This document shows positions 8,832-19,433 of a stretch of DNA of 64,000 nucleotides, piece by piece. The translations under genes and the position numbers were made by a program. The DNA is from Chitinophaga jiangningensis. GTDB lineage: Bacteria; Bacteroidota; Bacteroidia; Chitinophagales; Chitinophagaceae. The stretch spans positions 744,001 through 808,000 of the forward strand of contig NZ_FRBL01000001.1 of assembly GCF_900142605.1 (NCBI RefSeq). Reading direction: 5' to 3'. The notes under the pieces were generated by a model. It was given only the letters and a program-made list of their open reading frames with translations. It ran no database searches and was not told the origin of the DNA. Within the stretch, counting starts at the first letter, position 1; every line of letters begins with the position of its first letter.

Positions 8832-9032
8832 TTAATTGCACTTATCACATCGGCCTCGGACTTGCTTTTCAGTAATGCCTAACTTCTGAGAGATTTTTCC
8901 ATATGAGGCATTATTCTGTCTTAGAAGGCACACCTTTGCTGCAGTTAACGCATCTTCCCCAATTAGGTGAACAAACTGCTCCCAGTTCGTCATGGCCATC
9001 TCCTGAAGCTTCTTATCGAGGTCTGTCATCAT
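8832..9032 (-). CDS. Small helix-turn-helix protein between tape measure and protease genes
   Basis: A 66-aa protein with a C-terminal helix-turn-helix-like segment (NASYGKISQKLGITEKQVRGRCDKC). It starts in an ATGATGA overlap with the tape measure stop, so translation is probably coupled. The pattern of a short N-terminal helix plus a homeodomain-like HTH suggests a DNA-binding protein, perhaps a late-gene regulator, though such folds also occur in small terminase-like proteins. Its position at the tail/head junction is unusual. Confidence 0.6.
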   Translation of the reverse strand: MMTDLDKKLQEMAMTNWEQFVHLIGEDALTAAKVCLLRQNNASYGKISQKLGITEKQVRGRCDKCN

Positions 9033-12000
9033 AATGTACCTGGTGATTGTTGTTTAACCTTTTTTTGAAGCGCATTTCGAACTGAATCAGTATCCTGCGT
9101 CACCTGTAGGCGATCTATACGCCCCGAAACAGCTACTATTGCTGCCCCTTGCTGTTGCAAAGTTTCAATAATCGAAGAGAACTGTACATCAACATTAGTG
9201 GTCGGCATGGCAGGTGATGCCGGTAACGTATAGTATGCCGGAGCCGGTAGCGATGTGCCTAAACTGCCGCCATACGCAAATTTGTGCAACATCCCGCCAG
9301 GGGCAAAACTCACCCCACCTCCAAGTTGGTTCAAAGTGCTTGCAATTTGAGCATGGTTACCGGTGATAGTAAATTTGCCTGAGGGGGCGTTCCGGGTACG
9401 GATAATCGACAATTCATTTACCTCTGCTTCATACTGGCGCCCCCGGAAACTAAATGGAGTACCTCCTGCAGAATGGGGCTTTCCTCCAATTTTACCTCCG
9501 AGAGCTGGCATACCACCATATTCAAATTTGGTACTTTCTATTTCTTTTACTCGAAGGGCATATCTGCCTAATGCCATAAGAGAAAAAATACCCCCGGCAA
9601 TAGGACCAGCTATCGGGCCCAGTTGATAGGCGCTGGCCCAAATGTTCGCCAATTCCGTTGCTAAGGCAATACGAGCCTCAGCTTTTTTTACTCTTTTCAA
9701 ATCCTCGCCTGCTTTTACCTCTGCCTGCCGCTTTTTATTGGCATACTCTTTATCAAGCCTTTCCTGTTCTGCCTGGCTCTGTGTCCTTGCCTTTTTTTGC
9801 TGTAGTTCAAGATCCAAGCGTTCTTGCTGTGCTCTTAGGCTTTCTTGTATCTGTGCCCTCTCGCTGTCAAAATAACTATTCATCGCATCCTTGGCCAGTG
9901 AATAGGTTTCGGCGATCGCTTTATCAACGATTTCAGTATACTCCGACGAAATCCGCAATGAGGAGGAAATACCATCTCTGATAAGTTCCTGAATAGACCG
10001 GGTGTGACTCCGGATCGAAGACTCATTGGCATCATGCAGCGCTTCCTGCTTTTTATATAGTGCCTCCACAAAAGAGTAATACTCCTGATCACTGATTTTT
10101 TTCTGATCCAGCAACTGCTTATATAATGGTAATTGCTGTTTCATCGCATTAACTTCCCTCGCAAGAACGCCAACTGCTTCGGTTTTATCCACCTTATCAG
10201 TGAGCTGCTTTTTCCTGGGAGTAGTCATAGATGGGTCTCCGAGTATTTCTGCTCGTATCTTAGCCATTTTCAGTCGGAAATCAGATATTCCTTTTTCAGC
10301 CTGTACCATTATATCGGCTACTGATTGTTTAGAAACGGCTATTTCATCACGTGTAAGATCCTGTTGCACCTGTATCATAGCATTTTTCCTATCCACAGAA
10401 TTTTGTCGTGAACGAATTGAAAACTGCTTTTCCAGGGTATCCATTTCTGAATTAAACTTTTCTTGAGCGGCAAGCATTAATTTATCAGCTGCAAGTTTTG
10501 CCTGCGCTTTCTCCAAATCGGAAGATCTTGGATTATCTAAAATGGCTTTCAGAGCTGCTTCGGCCTGCTTTTTACTTTGCTCAAGCTGGGATAGTGCATT
10601 ACGTTCTTTTAATGCGAACAGCTGCTCATTGGTTTCCCGTTCAGCCGTGATGCGTTCCAGCTTAAGTTCCGAAATTAGCTTTTTCTCAGCTGCATTTCCT
10701 GCAGTCACCAACTTCAACTTTTTATCTACTGCTTCCTGATTTATATGAAGTACGGAAGCCAGGTAATCCTCCTCAGAAACTTTCCCTTCCGTATATCGTA
10801 GCTTCTGATCTGCCAGCAGCTGATCACGCTGTGAATCGATTTCACGTAATACATCTTTGTCAGATCCAGTCAAGCGTGAGCCATGGTAGAGGCTATCCTT
10901 AAATTTTCCGGTTTCTTTATCTAATTCATCCTGAAGTTGTTTTCTGCGGGCAACCAGATCCGCCAGTTTCTTACTCCCAAATTCTGCCTTATCTATTTCA
11001 TCATCTAATGCTTTCAATTCGGCCTTTACAGTTTCTGCATTTCGTACAGGCTTAACCGTTGGTATAGACTTATTTCCTGCATCCACCGTTGCTCCCAGTT
11101 TGGTAAGCTTAGCTTTAACAAAATTGTTTGCCTGCTCAACTTCCAAATCTTTCGCAGCAATCGCTGCCTTCACCCCATTAATCGCTGCATCAACCGTGCT
11201 AACACCTGTAAAAATTGAACCCGTCAGAGCTCCAAACGGCAACCGGCGCCCGGCAGGCAGAAAGCTTCGTTCTTCTTCGGTTAAATCTCTCTTACCAGTT
11301 AAACCTTGCGCACGCTTAGTTTCTAAGTCGTATAGGGTCTTTTGAAGTTTGGTACGTTCCTCAATGGCTTTATTTGAAATTGCTTCACCAGCCTGCAATT
11401 CTGCTTTTTGTTTGAGTGACTGTATGTAACCATCCAAAATCTGCTTACCTTCTGCGGTACGGATATTCTCAAGTGTTAATCCGGATAAATACTGCGGTGA
11501 CAAAGCAATCAAATCCTGCAGTGCCTTAGTCCGAGAAGCCAATGAAGCGGTATTATCTTTGGCAACGGCAGTGAGAACAGACATGCGGTTGATGATTGTA
11601 TCTGTCTGCTGCTTCACCTGGTTAGCTACCTCTGCATTAAGTTTAAGCTGTGCGGCATGAGCACCCAAAGCCGCCGATGAATTGGTCACCGCAGCACCAA
11701 GCGCAACAAACGCCCCAGCCAACAGCCCGATGATAGTCAATATGACTCCCAATGGAGTAGCGCGTATCGTATTATTGAAAAGTAGTGCAGCGGCAGTTGC
11801 AAGGCGATATGCGCCGGTAACGACACCTATCGAAATAGCAAAGGCATTCTGTAAAATTGTAATTGCCGCAAGAGCTACCCTGCCGGCAACTAGCTGTGCG
11901 TTAACCAGTAGGAGCCGCGCATGTGCAATCAGCATCTCCTTATTGAGTACTGTCCAACCTACTGTCCACAAAGTGAGAAGTGTTAAGATAACCGGCAAGT

Positions 12001-13972
12001 TGGAGAGAAAAAACAGGATAACACCTGAAATACCAGTTAATGTTGCCAGGAATGCCTTGCTGCCGGCTGCGTCAGAAAACTTTTTACCAATTTTGTCGAG
12101 TGTTGCAGCCAGATTCTCATTTTTGGCATTAAATGCGTCCAATACCGCCCCAGTATCTGCTGTAGCTTGCTTGGCACGCGCGATCCGTTCACGAAAAACA
12201 TCTGCTTTCCCTCCGAGAGTTGCCAATATAGTGGTCGCCCGGCCGGCACCGAGTTCTGCATCGGCAAGAGCGGCAGCCACATCTTCAATTCCAGTACCAG
12301 ACTTCACCAGGTTTTCAGAAATACGAAGCAAGGCCTCCGCAGGATTATTATTAAGCAACTCACGGAATTGATCAGTTGTCATCTTGGCAATAGCTGCATA
12401 TTTCTCCGTTTCAGAAGCCAGTTTCGGTATCACTTTTACCAGCACCGTAGAGGATACCTCCGCTGACTGTTTAAATTCTTCAAACCCTGCACCCAGCCCA
12501 ATGACATCAGGAAGTGTAATATTTGAAATTTGGCGAAGGCCAGCCATACGGCCAGCGAAGTCGTTAATATATGGGACACTGGCCACCGTTTCATTCGCCA
12601 ATGTACGGATGCCATTTCCAATCTGAAGGATACGTTCACCAGTGATCTCACCATCAGCATAAAAAATATTTATCAATTTCGCGAATGTCTCTGTCCCCTC
12701 TTCCACGCTGCCAAAATCTTTACCAAAAGCGACTTTAGTAATATCAACTGCTCGAGCTACCCCTAATAAATTTTGTTCAGTGGTACCAGCACGCAGCGCC
12801 ACATTGGCAATATTTTCCAGTTCCTTCACCTTGGTTCTGGTATCCAGCTGCCGCAGGCCGGATACGATAGCATCTGCCCCACCTACAGCTCTTCCCAGCT
12901 CTATTTCCAAAGCTGTGGTTTCATCAGAAATTTCTTTTGCCGTGGCAACTCCACGTTGTAATCCGCTGAGCATTGCCTGAACGCCCACATAACCTAGAAC
13001 AAACTGTGCTATCTGATTTCTTGCTTCTTTAAATCCAGCAGATATGCTGGCGGTGATCTGGTTACCGATATCACCTGCGCCACGGAAGTCATTTCTGAGC
13101 CGATCAACTTCTTGGCGTAGCCTTATTGCCTCCTGACGGTTCTCAATCATCTGTCTCTCAACAGCCTCAAGGCTACCTTCACCGGTAACACGGATGGCAC
13201 TCAAATCATTACGCAATTCCTGAAAAGTGCTATCCAAAGCCTTCAAGCGGGTTTGTGCCTTAGTAATCTGACCTGAAATAAGGTCATCCAAGCCAAGACG
13301 TTGAAATGACTGGATTATTCCCGAAGTATATTCACCAACCAACAAGTTATCCCGGGTGAACTGCCGGCGCCAATCCTGTTCAGCTTTGGATAATACTTTG
13401 AGTTTCTCAATAGCCTGGTCATAGGCTAATATTTCACCACGGAAAGAAACTTGTTGACCGGGAGATACTGCCTTTGTAGCGCGTGATAGTTCACGCGCTT
13501 CACGAGCAATGGCATTATAACTCCCCGCAACACCATCCAAAGCCAACTTTTCCTGCTTCCGTTGACTAATCTCTTGCTGGCGTTGAAGTTGTTCCTCCTT
13601 AATCTTCAATGCTGTCTGCTCTCTGGCAGTGCGTAACTCAGCCTGCTTTCGAAGCTCTTCGTTTACAAAATCCCGTTCCTTCTCACGCTGGGTGATTTCC
13701 GCCTGCCGAGCTGCTTGCTGTGCCTTAGCTTCATTCATTAAGCGCTGACGCTCAACGCGCAACTTTGCCTCCTCCTTAGTGAGATTTGCCAGTTCTTCCG
13801 ATAGCTTCCGCGCCTCAGCTGAGTCCTGTGAGGTATTAAAACGCTCTGAAGCTGATTGCTTTGAACGGCGGATTCGTTGGAAGGCGGCATCCACATCATT
13901 TAGTTCCCTAATTATGGTATCATAACCCAAAGTCTTTAGGGAATAAATCTTCTCAACTTTACCTATAGCCAT
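9029..13972 (-). CDS. Tail tape measure protein
   Basis: A 1,647-aa protein, the largest in the window. The N-terminal ~300 residues are highly charged coiled coil (Gln/Glu/Lys/Arg repeats). A central region carries hydrophobic segments (around LTGISGVILFFLSNLPVILTL and PLGVILTIIGLLAGAFVALG), then more coiled coil, a Gly-rich stretch (AYQLGPIAGPIAGGIFSLM) and a C-terminal GG-rich domain. This alternation is characteristic of tape measure proteins, which set tail length and may help DNA cross the envelope. It overlaps both neighbouring genes by a few bases. Its length implies a long non-contractile tail. Confidence 0.92.
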   Translation of the reverse strand: MAIGKVEKIYSLKTLGYDTIIRELNDVDAAFQRIRRSKQSASERFNTSQDSAEARKLSEELANLTKEEAKLRVERQRLMNEAKAQQAARQAEITQREKERDFVNEELRKQAELRTAREQTALKIKEEQLQRQQEISQRKQEKLALDGVAGSYNAIAREARELSRATKAVSPGQQVSFRGEILAYDQAIEKLKVLSKAEQDWRRQFTRDNLLVGEYTSGIIQSFQRLGLDDLISGQITKAQTRLKALDSTFQELRNDLSAIRVTGEGSLEAVERQMIENRQEAIRLRQEVDRLRNDFRGAGDIGNQITASISAGFKEARNQIAQFVLGYVGVQAMLSGLQRGVATAKEISDETTALEIELGRAVGGADAIVSGLRQLDTRTKVKELENIANVALRAGTTEQNLLGVARAVDITKVAFGKDFGSVEEGTETFAKLINIFYADGEITGERILQIGNGIRTLANETVASVPYINDFAGRMAGLRQISNITLPDVIGLGAGFEEFKQSAEVSSTVLVKVIPKLASETEKYAAIAKMTTDQFRELLNNNPAEALLRISENLVKSGTGIEDVAAALADAELGAGRATTILATLGGKADVFRERIARAKQATADTGAVLDAFNAKNENLAATLDKIGKKFSDAAGSKAFLATLTGISGVILFFLSNLPVILTLLTLWTVGWTVLNKEMLIAHARLLLVNAQLVAGRVALAAITILQNAFAISIGVVTGAYRLATAAALLFNNTIRATPLGVILTIIGLLAGAFVALGAAVTNSSAALGAHAAQLKLNAEVANQVKQQTDTIINRMSVLTAVAKDNTASLASRTKALQDLIALSPQYLSGLTLENIRTAEGKQILDGYIQSLKQKAELQAGEAISNKAIEERTKLQKTLYDLETKRAQGLTGKRDLTEEERSFLPAGRRLPFGALTGSIFTGVSTVDAAINGVKAAIAAKDLEVEQANNFVKAKLTKLGATVDAGNKSIPTVKPVRNAETVKAELKALDDEIDKAEFGSKKLADLVARRKQLQDELDKETGKFKDSLYHGSRLTGSDKDVLREIDSQRDQLLADQKLRYTEGKVSEEDYLASVLHINQEAVDKKLKLVTAGNAAEKKLISELKLERITAERETNEQLFALKERNALSQLEQSKKQAEAALKAILDNPRSSDLEKAQAKLAADKLMLAAQEKFNSEMDTLEKQFSIRSRQNSVDRKNAMIQVQQDLTRDEIAVSKQSVADIMVQAEKGISDFRLKMAKIRAEILGDPSMTTPRKKQLTDKVDKTEAVGVLAREVNAMKQQLPLYKQLLDQKKISDQEYYSFVEALYKKQEALHDANESSIRSHTRSIQELIRDGISSSLRISSEYTEIVDKAIAETYSLAKDAMNSYFDSERAQIQESLRAQQERLDLELQQKKARTQSQAEQERLDKEYANKKRQAEVKAGEDLKRVKKAEARIALATELANIWASAYQLGPIAGPIAGGIFSLMALGRYALRVKEIESTKFEYGGMPALGGKIGGKPHSAGGTPFSFRGRQYEAEVNELSIIRTRNAPSGKFTITGNHAQIASTLNQLGGGVSFAPGGMLHKFAYGGSLGTSLPAPAYYTLPASPAMPTTNVDVQFSSIIETLQQQGAAIVAVSGRIDRLQVTQDTDSVRNALQKKVKQQSPGTL

Positions 13973-16281
13973 TATTGTCCATTTGGGCCTGGGATGTCAC
14001 TCACCAAGCATTTTAATTGAAAATATTTGGTATCAAATTGGTCCTTCAGATTTACCTGCAGAGAAGGATATACGGAATCGAAATCAACTTTGGTAACCGG
14101 TGCCCATTTACGCAGATAACACTCAACCGGCTCCTGGGTTAGTGGCCGATAATTGACTATTTCTACCAGTTCCCATCGTTGTCCACGACAGACCTTATGT
14201 TCACGATGAAACCAGTTAGTCACATCATAGTTATTCAATTTCATATAAGTACGGTAATATTGGCCGTTCCGCATGATGGCAAATCGCTGTAGGAAAAATC
14301 TCCGAAATAGGCCATATCCAATCCTGCTGCCTATCTTCTCATCGGAATAAGAAAGAACTGGATCAGCCTCCCCACCTGGATGGTAGTTTACAGCGAACAT
14401 AAATGGTAATGAGGTATAGGCATTAACTATTCCACCCGCTTTATAACGCCAACCTCCAACATTTTGACTCACACCCTTATAGTAGGCTAGCTTGGGCTGG
14501 AAGGTGTTCTGACTCTCATTATTGGATGTATTACTGATATTTTCGGGAATAATACAGATCAATTGTGGACGAACACCAGTAATATCCTGCCATTGCGGTA
14601 CATCCCCATGCATCGTCGGCGCGAAAAATCTATTTTCTATACTTCGCTTTTCTGCCTTGAATCGATCAGGAAAAACATATTTTGCAGCCGCCAGTATCGT
14701 TGTATTGCGATCCTGCACTACCTTTAGTATCCCATCATTACTATCATCCTTAAATTTCATGTTCACTTCTCTCTCATAGTCGCGAAATAGCTCTACAACT
14801 GAATTTTTAGACAGATCTTGCTTCACCGACCAATCCAGCCAGTCTCCATTAAAATATCCGACCATGGTGGGCTGTAACGACTCATTCAGGCTATATGGAT
14901 GCGCAGGCTCGCATAAAACAACTTTAGAGATACTATCAGCACCCAACAGGAGGTTAAAAGAATCCACTACCCCTGCTATTAGGTCCACCACTTTATAGTT
15001 TTTGAAGGCATTGTAGTTCTCAAAATCAATATTACCTCCTATTGGTATCCTGATGTCTGATAATGAAAAACCAACAACATCAATCTTGGTCCAACAATAG
15101 GCCAAGCCCAAAGCCTTAGTATATACCTTAGCAGAGATTGAATCTCCGGCAACTACCGAAAAGGTAAAGTAGTCTTCCCAAAAATCACGCTTGGTAAAAT
15201 CAAACTGGTTGCCTGTATTTTGGTGAATAATTTCTCGATGGCCATTTGGGGCCGGCACTCCATTAATAAAAAGCTCTACTCTAACTAAAATTTCCGCGTT
15301 CACCGGTACATAAACTTCCCAGTCCAGCTGCAGGAAAAAAGTTGCCTCGATGCGTTGATAATTAAAAGCCGGCAAATACGTCCATTTCATTTCAGCAGAT
15401 CCAGGTAGGTACTGGTAAACCCCATTTGCATCAAACCCTCCGTCTGTATTGTCGTTACTAGCCTTAACATCCAGGTAACCATCATAACGTAAGGTACTTT
15501 GAACTCTTTCGGTACTTTTGGCCAGAAATTTTAAATTATCCTGGCGGTTACCCTCTGCTGAAAGGAAATTACCCCAGGTCCATGGCAATACAAGCCGACG
15601 GAAATAATCAGTATCGAAGAAAGCTGATTGGATACGGTACCCAATAGATTTAAATGCCCAGTATATTATCCAGTACACGGATATAGATGGCTTTAAGTAT
15701 AATGGAGTCATGTACGCATCGGTGAAGGCATCATTCTCAACCTCAGTATCCATTGAGTCCATAGTATCCCTGTAACGCACTGGAGCAAAAACATACGGTA
15801 AATTCTCATTTCGTCCATCGAAAGCCCAGGACTCCGAAATCGCGGATTCAGTAAAGGTGAAGCTAATATGCTTAAGGAAGTCATATATTGTCGCTTCACG
15901 CAAGGAAATGATCCAGTCCCCATTATTGCCATAAAGGTCGTACTCATAGGATACCGGAACAGCATTATGCGCACTTGAAACCTGAAACCCTTTTCCCACC
16001 AAAAGTTCCACTCCAGCAGCGACTACAGAAGCTTTGCGTGCCGCTCGGAATAGCTGTCCTGTTGTCATATCCTCTACGCTTGGGTTGTGGAGCGTATTTC
16101 CTACCTGATCATTTTCCACGGTTGCCGGCACAGTAATACTTAGTGCTTCTGAGGACTTTTTACGGGTAAAATCTTCTGCATCCTCTAATTTATAGGAAAT
16201 TGATATTCCCGCAGTATTATCCTCAGACTGTAGAAGAACCTGATCATCAATTAAAACTTCAACAAATTCACGTTTAGCCAT
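13972..16281 (-). CDS. Large tail/baseplate protein upstream of the tape measure gene
   Basis: A 769-aa protein, start MAKREFVEVLIDDQ, ending at the tape measure start codon. It is beta-rich with many aromatic residues and no enzymatic motif. The opening (EVLIDDQVLLQSEDNTAGISISYKL-like strands, given here only in part) and overall composition match large tail-tip or hub proteins of Bacteroidota phages, which normally lie after the tape measure. Here it precedes it in transcription. The role as distal tail or hub protein is inferred. Confidence 0.6.
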   Translation of the reverse strand: MAKREFVEVLIDDQVLLQSEDNTAGISISYKLEDAEDFTRKKSSEALSITVPATVENDQVGNTLHNPSVEDMTTGQLFRAARKASVVAAGVELLVGKGFQVSSAHNAVPVSYEYDLYGNNGDWIISLREATIYDFLKHISFTFTESAISESWAFDGRNENLPYVFAPVRYRDTMDSMDTEVENDAFTDAYMTPLYLKPSISVYWIIYWAFKSIGYRIQSAFFDTDYFRRLVLPWTWGNFLSAEGNRQDNLKFLAKSTERVQSTLRYDGYLDVKASNDNTDGGFDANGVYQYLPGSAEMKWTYLPAFNYQRIEATFFLQLDWEVYVPVNAEILVRVELFINGVPAPNGHREIIHQNTGNQFDFTKRDFWEDYFTFSVVAGDSISAKVYTKALGLAYCWTKIDVVGFSLSDIRIPIGGNIDFENYNAFKNYKVVDLIAGVVDSFNLLLGADSISKVVLCEPAHPYSLNESLQPTMVGYFNGDWLDWSVKQDLSKNSVVELFRDYEREVNMKFKDDSNDGILKVVQDRNTTILAAAKYVFPDRFKAEKRSIENRFFAPTMHGDVPQWQDITGVRPQLICIIPENISNTSNNESQNTFQPKLAYYKGVSQNVGGWRYKAGGIVNAYTSLPFMFAVNYHPGGEADPVLSYSDEKIGSRIGYGLFRRFFLQRFAIMRNGQYYRTYMKLNNYDVTNWFHREHKVCRGQRWELVEIVNYRPLTQEPVECYLRKWAPVTKVDFDSVYPSLQVNLKDQFDTKYFQLKCLVSDIPGPNGQ

Positions 16282-16282
16282 A

Positions 16283-16849
16283 TCAGTTACGTATTGTTAA
16301 GTCGGAGTTACTCATTGTATATTCAATAGTAAACTCATACTGGTATCGATCCGATACAGCGCGAGTTACCACTGATGAATCCACAATTGTAATTGGAAGA
16401 TAGTCATCTGCCTGGCCCTGTACGCCTTTCCATTCCATCCAGGCCATGGGACTATCTAATACCTCTTTAAGCCATTCCATTTCAGCTTCTGAATACACTA
16501 TCGTTGTGACCCTATAAGTGTCATTTGCAGTAACTTTGAATCTGCGCGTTCCGCCCTCCCGCTTGATATTGCTGGAAAGTGCCTGCCAGGATTCGCTTTG
16601 GCTTTTATGTGTTTCCTGCCATAGCTCGAAATTTATTGCATCAACGCCCCCCAAATAATTAATAAAGTGTATTCTAATGTTCTCACAATAGGTTTCGTGT
16701 ATCACTCTACCGCACGTCGCCACAACAGCTTCCTCTGCATTTAACACTTCAATAAAGTATTCCGCTATACGCGGCCAATCCAAATCAGGAAAGAGAGTTT
16801 CTAAGTTTTTGGGGCCGTTGGGAATTTGGTACACACCAGGTACTTCCAT
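16283..16849 (-). CDS. Hypothetical tail-region protein
   Basis: A 188-aa protein with mixed alpha/beta content and several Trp residues (DLDWPRIAEYF, PMAWMEWKG). Its stop and start nearly touch those of its neighbours, so it is part of the tail operon. The C-terminal strands (YQYEFTIEYTMSNSD) suggest a distal tail or tail-tube-like fold, but no motif supports a specific name. Confidence 0.55.
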   Translation of the reverse strand: MEVPGVYQIPNGPKNLETLFPDLDWPRIAEYFIEVLNAEEAVVATCGRVIHETYCENIRIHFINYLGGVDAINFELWQETHKSQSESWQALSSNIKREGGTRRFKVTANDTYRVTTIVYSEAEMEWLKEVLDSPMAWMEWKGVQGQADDYLPITIVDSSVVTRAVSDRYQYEFTIEYTMSNSDLTIRN

Positions 16850-18429
16850 CAGAAATTTAATTTAAGATCAACAATATTTGCATTGAATAATTCCACCGGA
16901 ATATTTATCCAGGTATTGTTTGGCGTATTCACGTTACTTGTCGCTTTTAAAACTCCATCCATAAATAGCTGGTAGTTTCCCACGATCTGCTTGCCATTCG
17001 AAGAATACACATGAAGGCGCACAGCTGTTGCTGCACGATCATTATGAATCTTTTCGAAAAGATAAAACGAAGGAGATGACCCTGCGTTGGAGCCAGCGCC
17101 CTGTATACGACCTGCGCTGTTGGAAATTGGATTTATTCCTGCCAAATCATATTCCGTTATATACGTTGAAACTCCCCCAGCGAAAAGATTTAACTTAAGG
17201 GTGTAGGATGAAGGCACATTAAACGTGGTTATTTCTGACAGATCAGACTCCCAAGGATTACAGTAGTTGGAAACCTTAATGGTATATGTCCTGTTAGGTT
17301 CCGGATTATTAAAATCATAGCTATTACCTGGCACAAAAATTTGACTAAAATCCGGATCTGTATCTTTTTTATAGTATAGATAATATCCAGAACTGCCTGA
17401 AACCACATTCCAGGACACCCGCCAAATATTGGCTGATATTCTTGTCACAGCAAGCCCAGATACCGGTTGACATGGGTTTCGATCTTCACCGATTGCAAGC
17501 ATAGTGGAATCATCCACCTGGGTACAGTCACCTATAGCAGTAAAATAAAAATCATATTTACCTAATGGTAACGTGATAGCAATACTTGCTCCAATAACAT
17601 TTTGTGCCTGTAAAGTGTCAGCTGTATTGGTTTTTCTATACTTTACTTTAACACCAGTTGCATATGGCGGTAATTGTTGCCATCCTAAGCTAATTGTTTG
17701 GGTACTGTCTGCATTAATAATAATACCTAATAGCACAGGAGTGATTACCGGGCAAGGTATTGGATAGCATTTCAGTCGCTGCTGGAAACCGGTTTGACCT
17801 TCAAATCTGTAATTCAACCTGATACACTTAAGAGGTGAATTATCAAGATGTACAAGTGGGAAGTAATCACTGTTGCCTGAACCTACTTTATAGGGTGCTG
17901 GTCTATGGGTAAGAGGATGAGTTTTCTCTGCCCAAACTCCAGACTTATAGTGAAATAGGTGCTGCGGCAGGTCCGGATTATCCTCATGCTGAAGCGCGGA
18001 GTTAACAATAAACGAAGTGCTACTCTGAAGACCTGTTCCAGATACCGCAGGCAGCGTTCCAGTAGCCTGAACCGGCACTGTACCTTCTGAGGTAATAAAA
18101 CCATTTGTATCATAAAATCCAACTCTAAACCGGCAAAATACTTTTGTCAAACTTTTTGCGGCAAGGAATACGTCCCCAGCACCATTGGGGGCAAGTGCTG
18201 ATCTGAGATACTCCTGGGCGGCATCCTGGATATCAAACCGCCATGCCCCTGTAATTAAAATCGTTGTGGATAGAGATTTATAATACACATTACCAAAATA
18301 TATATCGCACCAAATAATTGCTGGAGTTTCACCACTCGGTGCAATCGCAGTAACTGCATACTGTATCTCCTGATATGCACCTTTTAAGGACGCAGCCCCT
18401 GGCTGGGTAACAATGGACGTAATAGGCAT
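16849..18429 (-). CDS. Tail protein with fibronectin type III-like domains
   Basis: A 526-aa beta-rich protein. At least one clear FN3-like domain is present at about residues 320-410 (segments VSGLAVTRISANIWRVSWN, GYYLYYKKDTDPDF and YTIKVSNYC), preceded by a second similar stretch around 230-310 (ISLGWQQLPPYATGVKVKYR). FN3 domains are common in siphovirus tails and may bind host-surface glycans weakly. It lies in the tail operon, seven bases after the preceding gene. Paired cysteines in the FN3 region are also visible. Confidence 0.65.
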   Translation of the reverse strand: MPITSIVTQPGAASLKGAYQEIQYAVTAIAPSGETPAIIWCDIYFGNVYYKSLSTTILITGAWRFDIQDAAQEYLRSALAPNGAGDVFLAAKSLTKVFCRFRVGFYDTNGFITSEGTVPVQATGTLPAVSGTGLQSSTSFIVNSALQHEDNPDLPQHLFHYKSGVWAEKTHPLTHRPAPYKVGSGNSDYFPLVHLDNSPLKCIRLNYRFEGQTGFQQRLKCYPIPCPVITPVLLGIIINADSTQTISLGWQQLPPYATGVKVKYRKTNTADTLQAQNVIGASIAITLPLGKYDFYFTAIGDCTQVDDSTMLAIGEDRNPCQPVSGLAVTRISANIWRVSWNVVSGSSGYYLYYKKDTDPDFSQIFVPGNSYDFNNPEPNRTYTIKVSNYCNPWESDLSEITTFNVPSSYTLKLNLFAGGVSTYITEYDLAGINPISNSAGRIQGAGSNAGSSPSFYLFEKIHNDRAATAVRLHVYSSNGKQIVGNYQLFMDGVLKATSNVNTPNNTWINIPVELFNANIVDLKLNF

Positions 18430-18435
18430 GATAAA

Positions 18436-18948
18436 TTAAATTACTTCACTTTTAGTTTTCTGAAATTCTGTTTCTATTATGCTATCAAATCCTGAGAGCA
18501 TAAACTGATCGAGATCAGAGCTACACTTGTCAAAGGCTTTGTCGATCATCTGCTTTCTTTCCCCTGTCTTCGAAAAGCCACCACTTGCGCGGGTGGGCAT
18601 ACCCTCCTCTTTATGTTTATTTGCGGTGGCGAACGCAGCCCGTGTTGCTTCCTTTTCATTCAGCCCTCGTAATCGCCAGAAGTTTATAAGGCCCTCAATA
18701 TATTTTGAGCTACCAGCACCTGAGCCCGGAGCGTAGGGGATACGACCTGTGGTAACTCCGCTGTTCACCACAACTGCATAGCCAACGGCAGTGCCAGTTA
18801 AGGTACTTTCATCAGGAGAAGTCAGAACATAGCCAGCCAGTGAGGCCTGCATTGCTCCGGTCAAATAATGCCCCTGGCTGATACTTTCTTCACGAATAGC
18901 TTTCTCTATTATTCGTTGTCCCCCCCGCTGAACGTCCAGTAGTTTCAT
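18436..18948 (-). CDS. Probable tail completion/neck protein (HK97-gp10-like position)
   Basis: A 170-aa basic protein with a Gly-rich middle part (PYAPGSGAGSSKYIEGL) and amphipathic helices on either side. Phage proteins of the HK97 gp10 or tail-completion type have a comparable length and a central aromatic/Gly motif, and precede the tail tube. The start overlaps the previous gene's stop. The name is tentative and rests on size, composition and position. Confidence 0.45.
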   Translation of the reverse strand: MKLLDVQRGGQRIIEKAIREESISQGHYLTGAMQASLAGYVLTSPDESTLTGTAVGYAVVVNSGVTTGRIPYAPGSGAGSSKYIEGLINFWRLRGLNEKEATRAAFATANKHKEEGMPTRASGGFSKTGERKQMIDKAFDKCSSDLDQFMLSGFDSIIETEFQKTKSEVI

Positions 18949-19214
18949 AGGCTTTGCAGGAGTTTGTTCTGCTGTTCTAAGGTTACTAGATGCGGCTGCA
19001 TCTCCTTAAAATTGTGCAAAATCCTTTCCAGACAAGCACCACACCCAATTTGCAGTCCTGGTTCAATATAGTTTGACCAGATCGTAAATAGATAGAACAT
19101 AGATGCATCCCCAGCATTAGCCACGGCATGGTAGATCATATTTGTAGCCAGAATTTCCCTGCGGTATTCAGCTGGAATTTTACCGGCAAAGTCGAGTACG
19201 GTTAATAATGGCAT
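18945..19214 (-). CDS. Hypothetical small phage protein
   Basis: An 89-aa mainly helical protein containing a CGAC motif. It overlaps the next gene by four bases (ATGA type) and the previous one by thirteen. No recognised family. The compact overlaps on both sides support it as a real gene of the tail operon. Confidence 0.55.
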   Translation of the reverse strand: MPLLTVLDFAGKIPAEYRREILATNMIYHAVANAGDASMFYLFTIWSNYIEPGLQIGCGACLERILHNFKEMQPHLVTLEQQNKLLQSL

Positions 19215-19429
19215 ATTAGTTTAATATTAAAGTGTGAAGCTGTTTTTCTACGAACTTCCCGGTCAGACATTCGCGGATTATTTTTGCGTAACTGCCGGGC
19301 AAATGCTCGCATTTCATTTATTTGACCCTGCGATAAGCCAGGTTGGCCGGCTCCAACCCCAGAAGCCCCGGGTGTATGATGTAAAATGACCTCATTGCCG
19401 CTTAGAGGTTGTAATAGCTTTGGTTTCAT
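19202..19429 (-). CDS. Hypothetical small basic phage protein
   Basis: A 75-aa protein with a disordered Gly/Pro-rich N-terminal half and a basic helical C-terminal half (FARQLRKNNPRMSDREVRRK) that could bind nucleic acid or act as an assembly factor. It starts four bases after the upstream gene's stop and overlaps the downstream one. Function unknown. Confidence 0.5.
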   Translation of the reverse strand: MKPKLLQPLSGNEVILHHTPGASGVGAGQPGLSQGQINEMRAFARQLRKNNPRMSDREVRRKTASHFNIKLICHY

Positions 19430-19433
19430 TTAG

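Noticed and set aside
11682..12371. 229-codon frame antisense to the tape measure gene
   Set aside because: It is a shadow of the Ala/Thr-rich coding strand, with no domain and no start signal.
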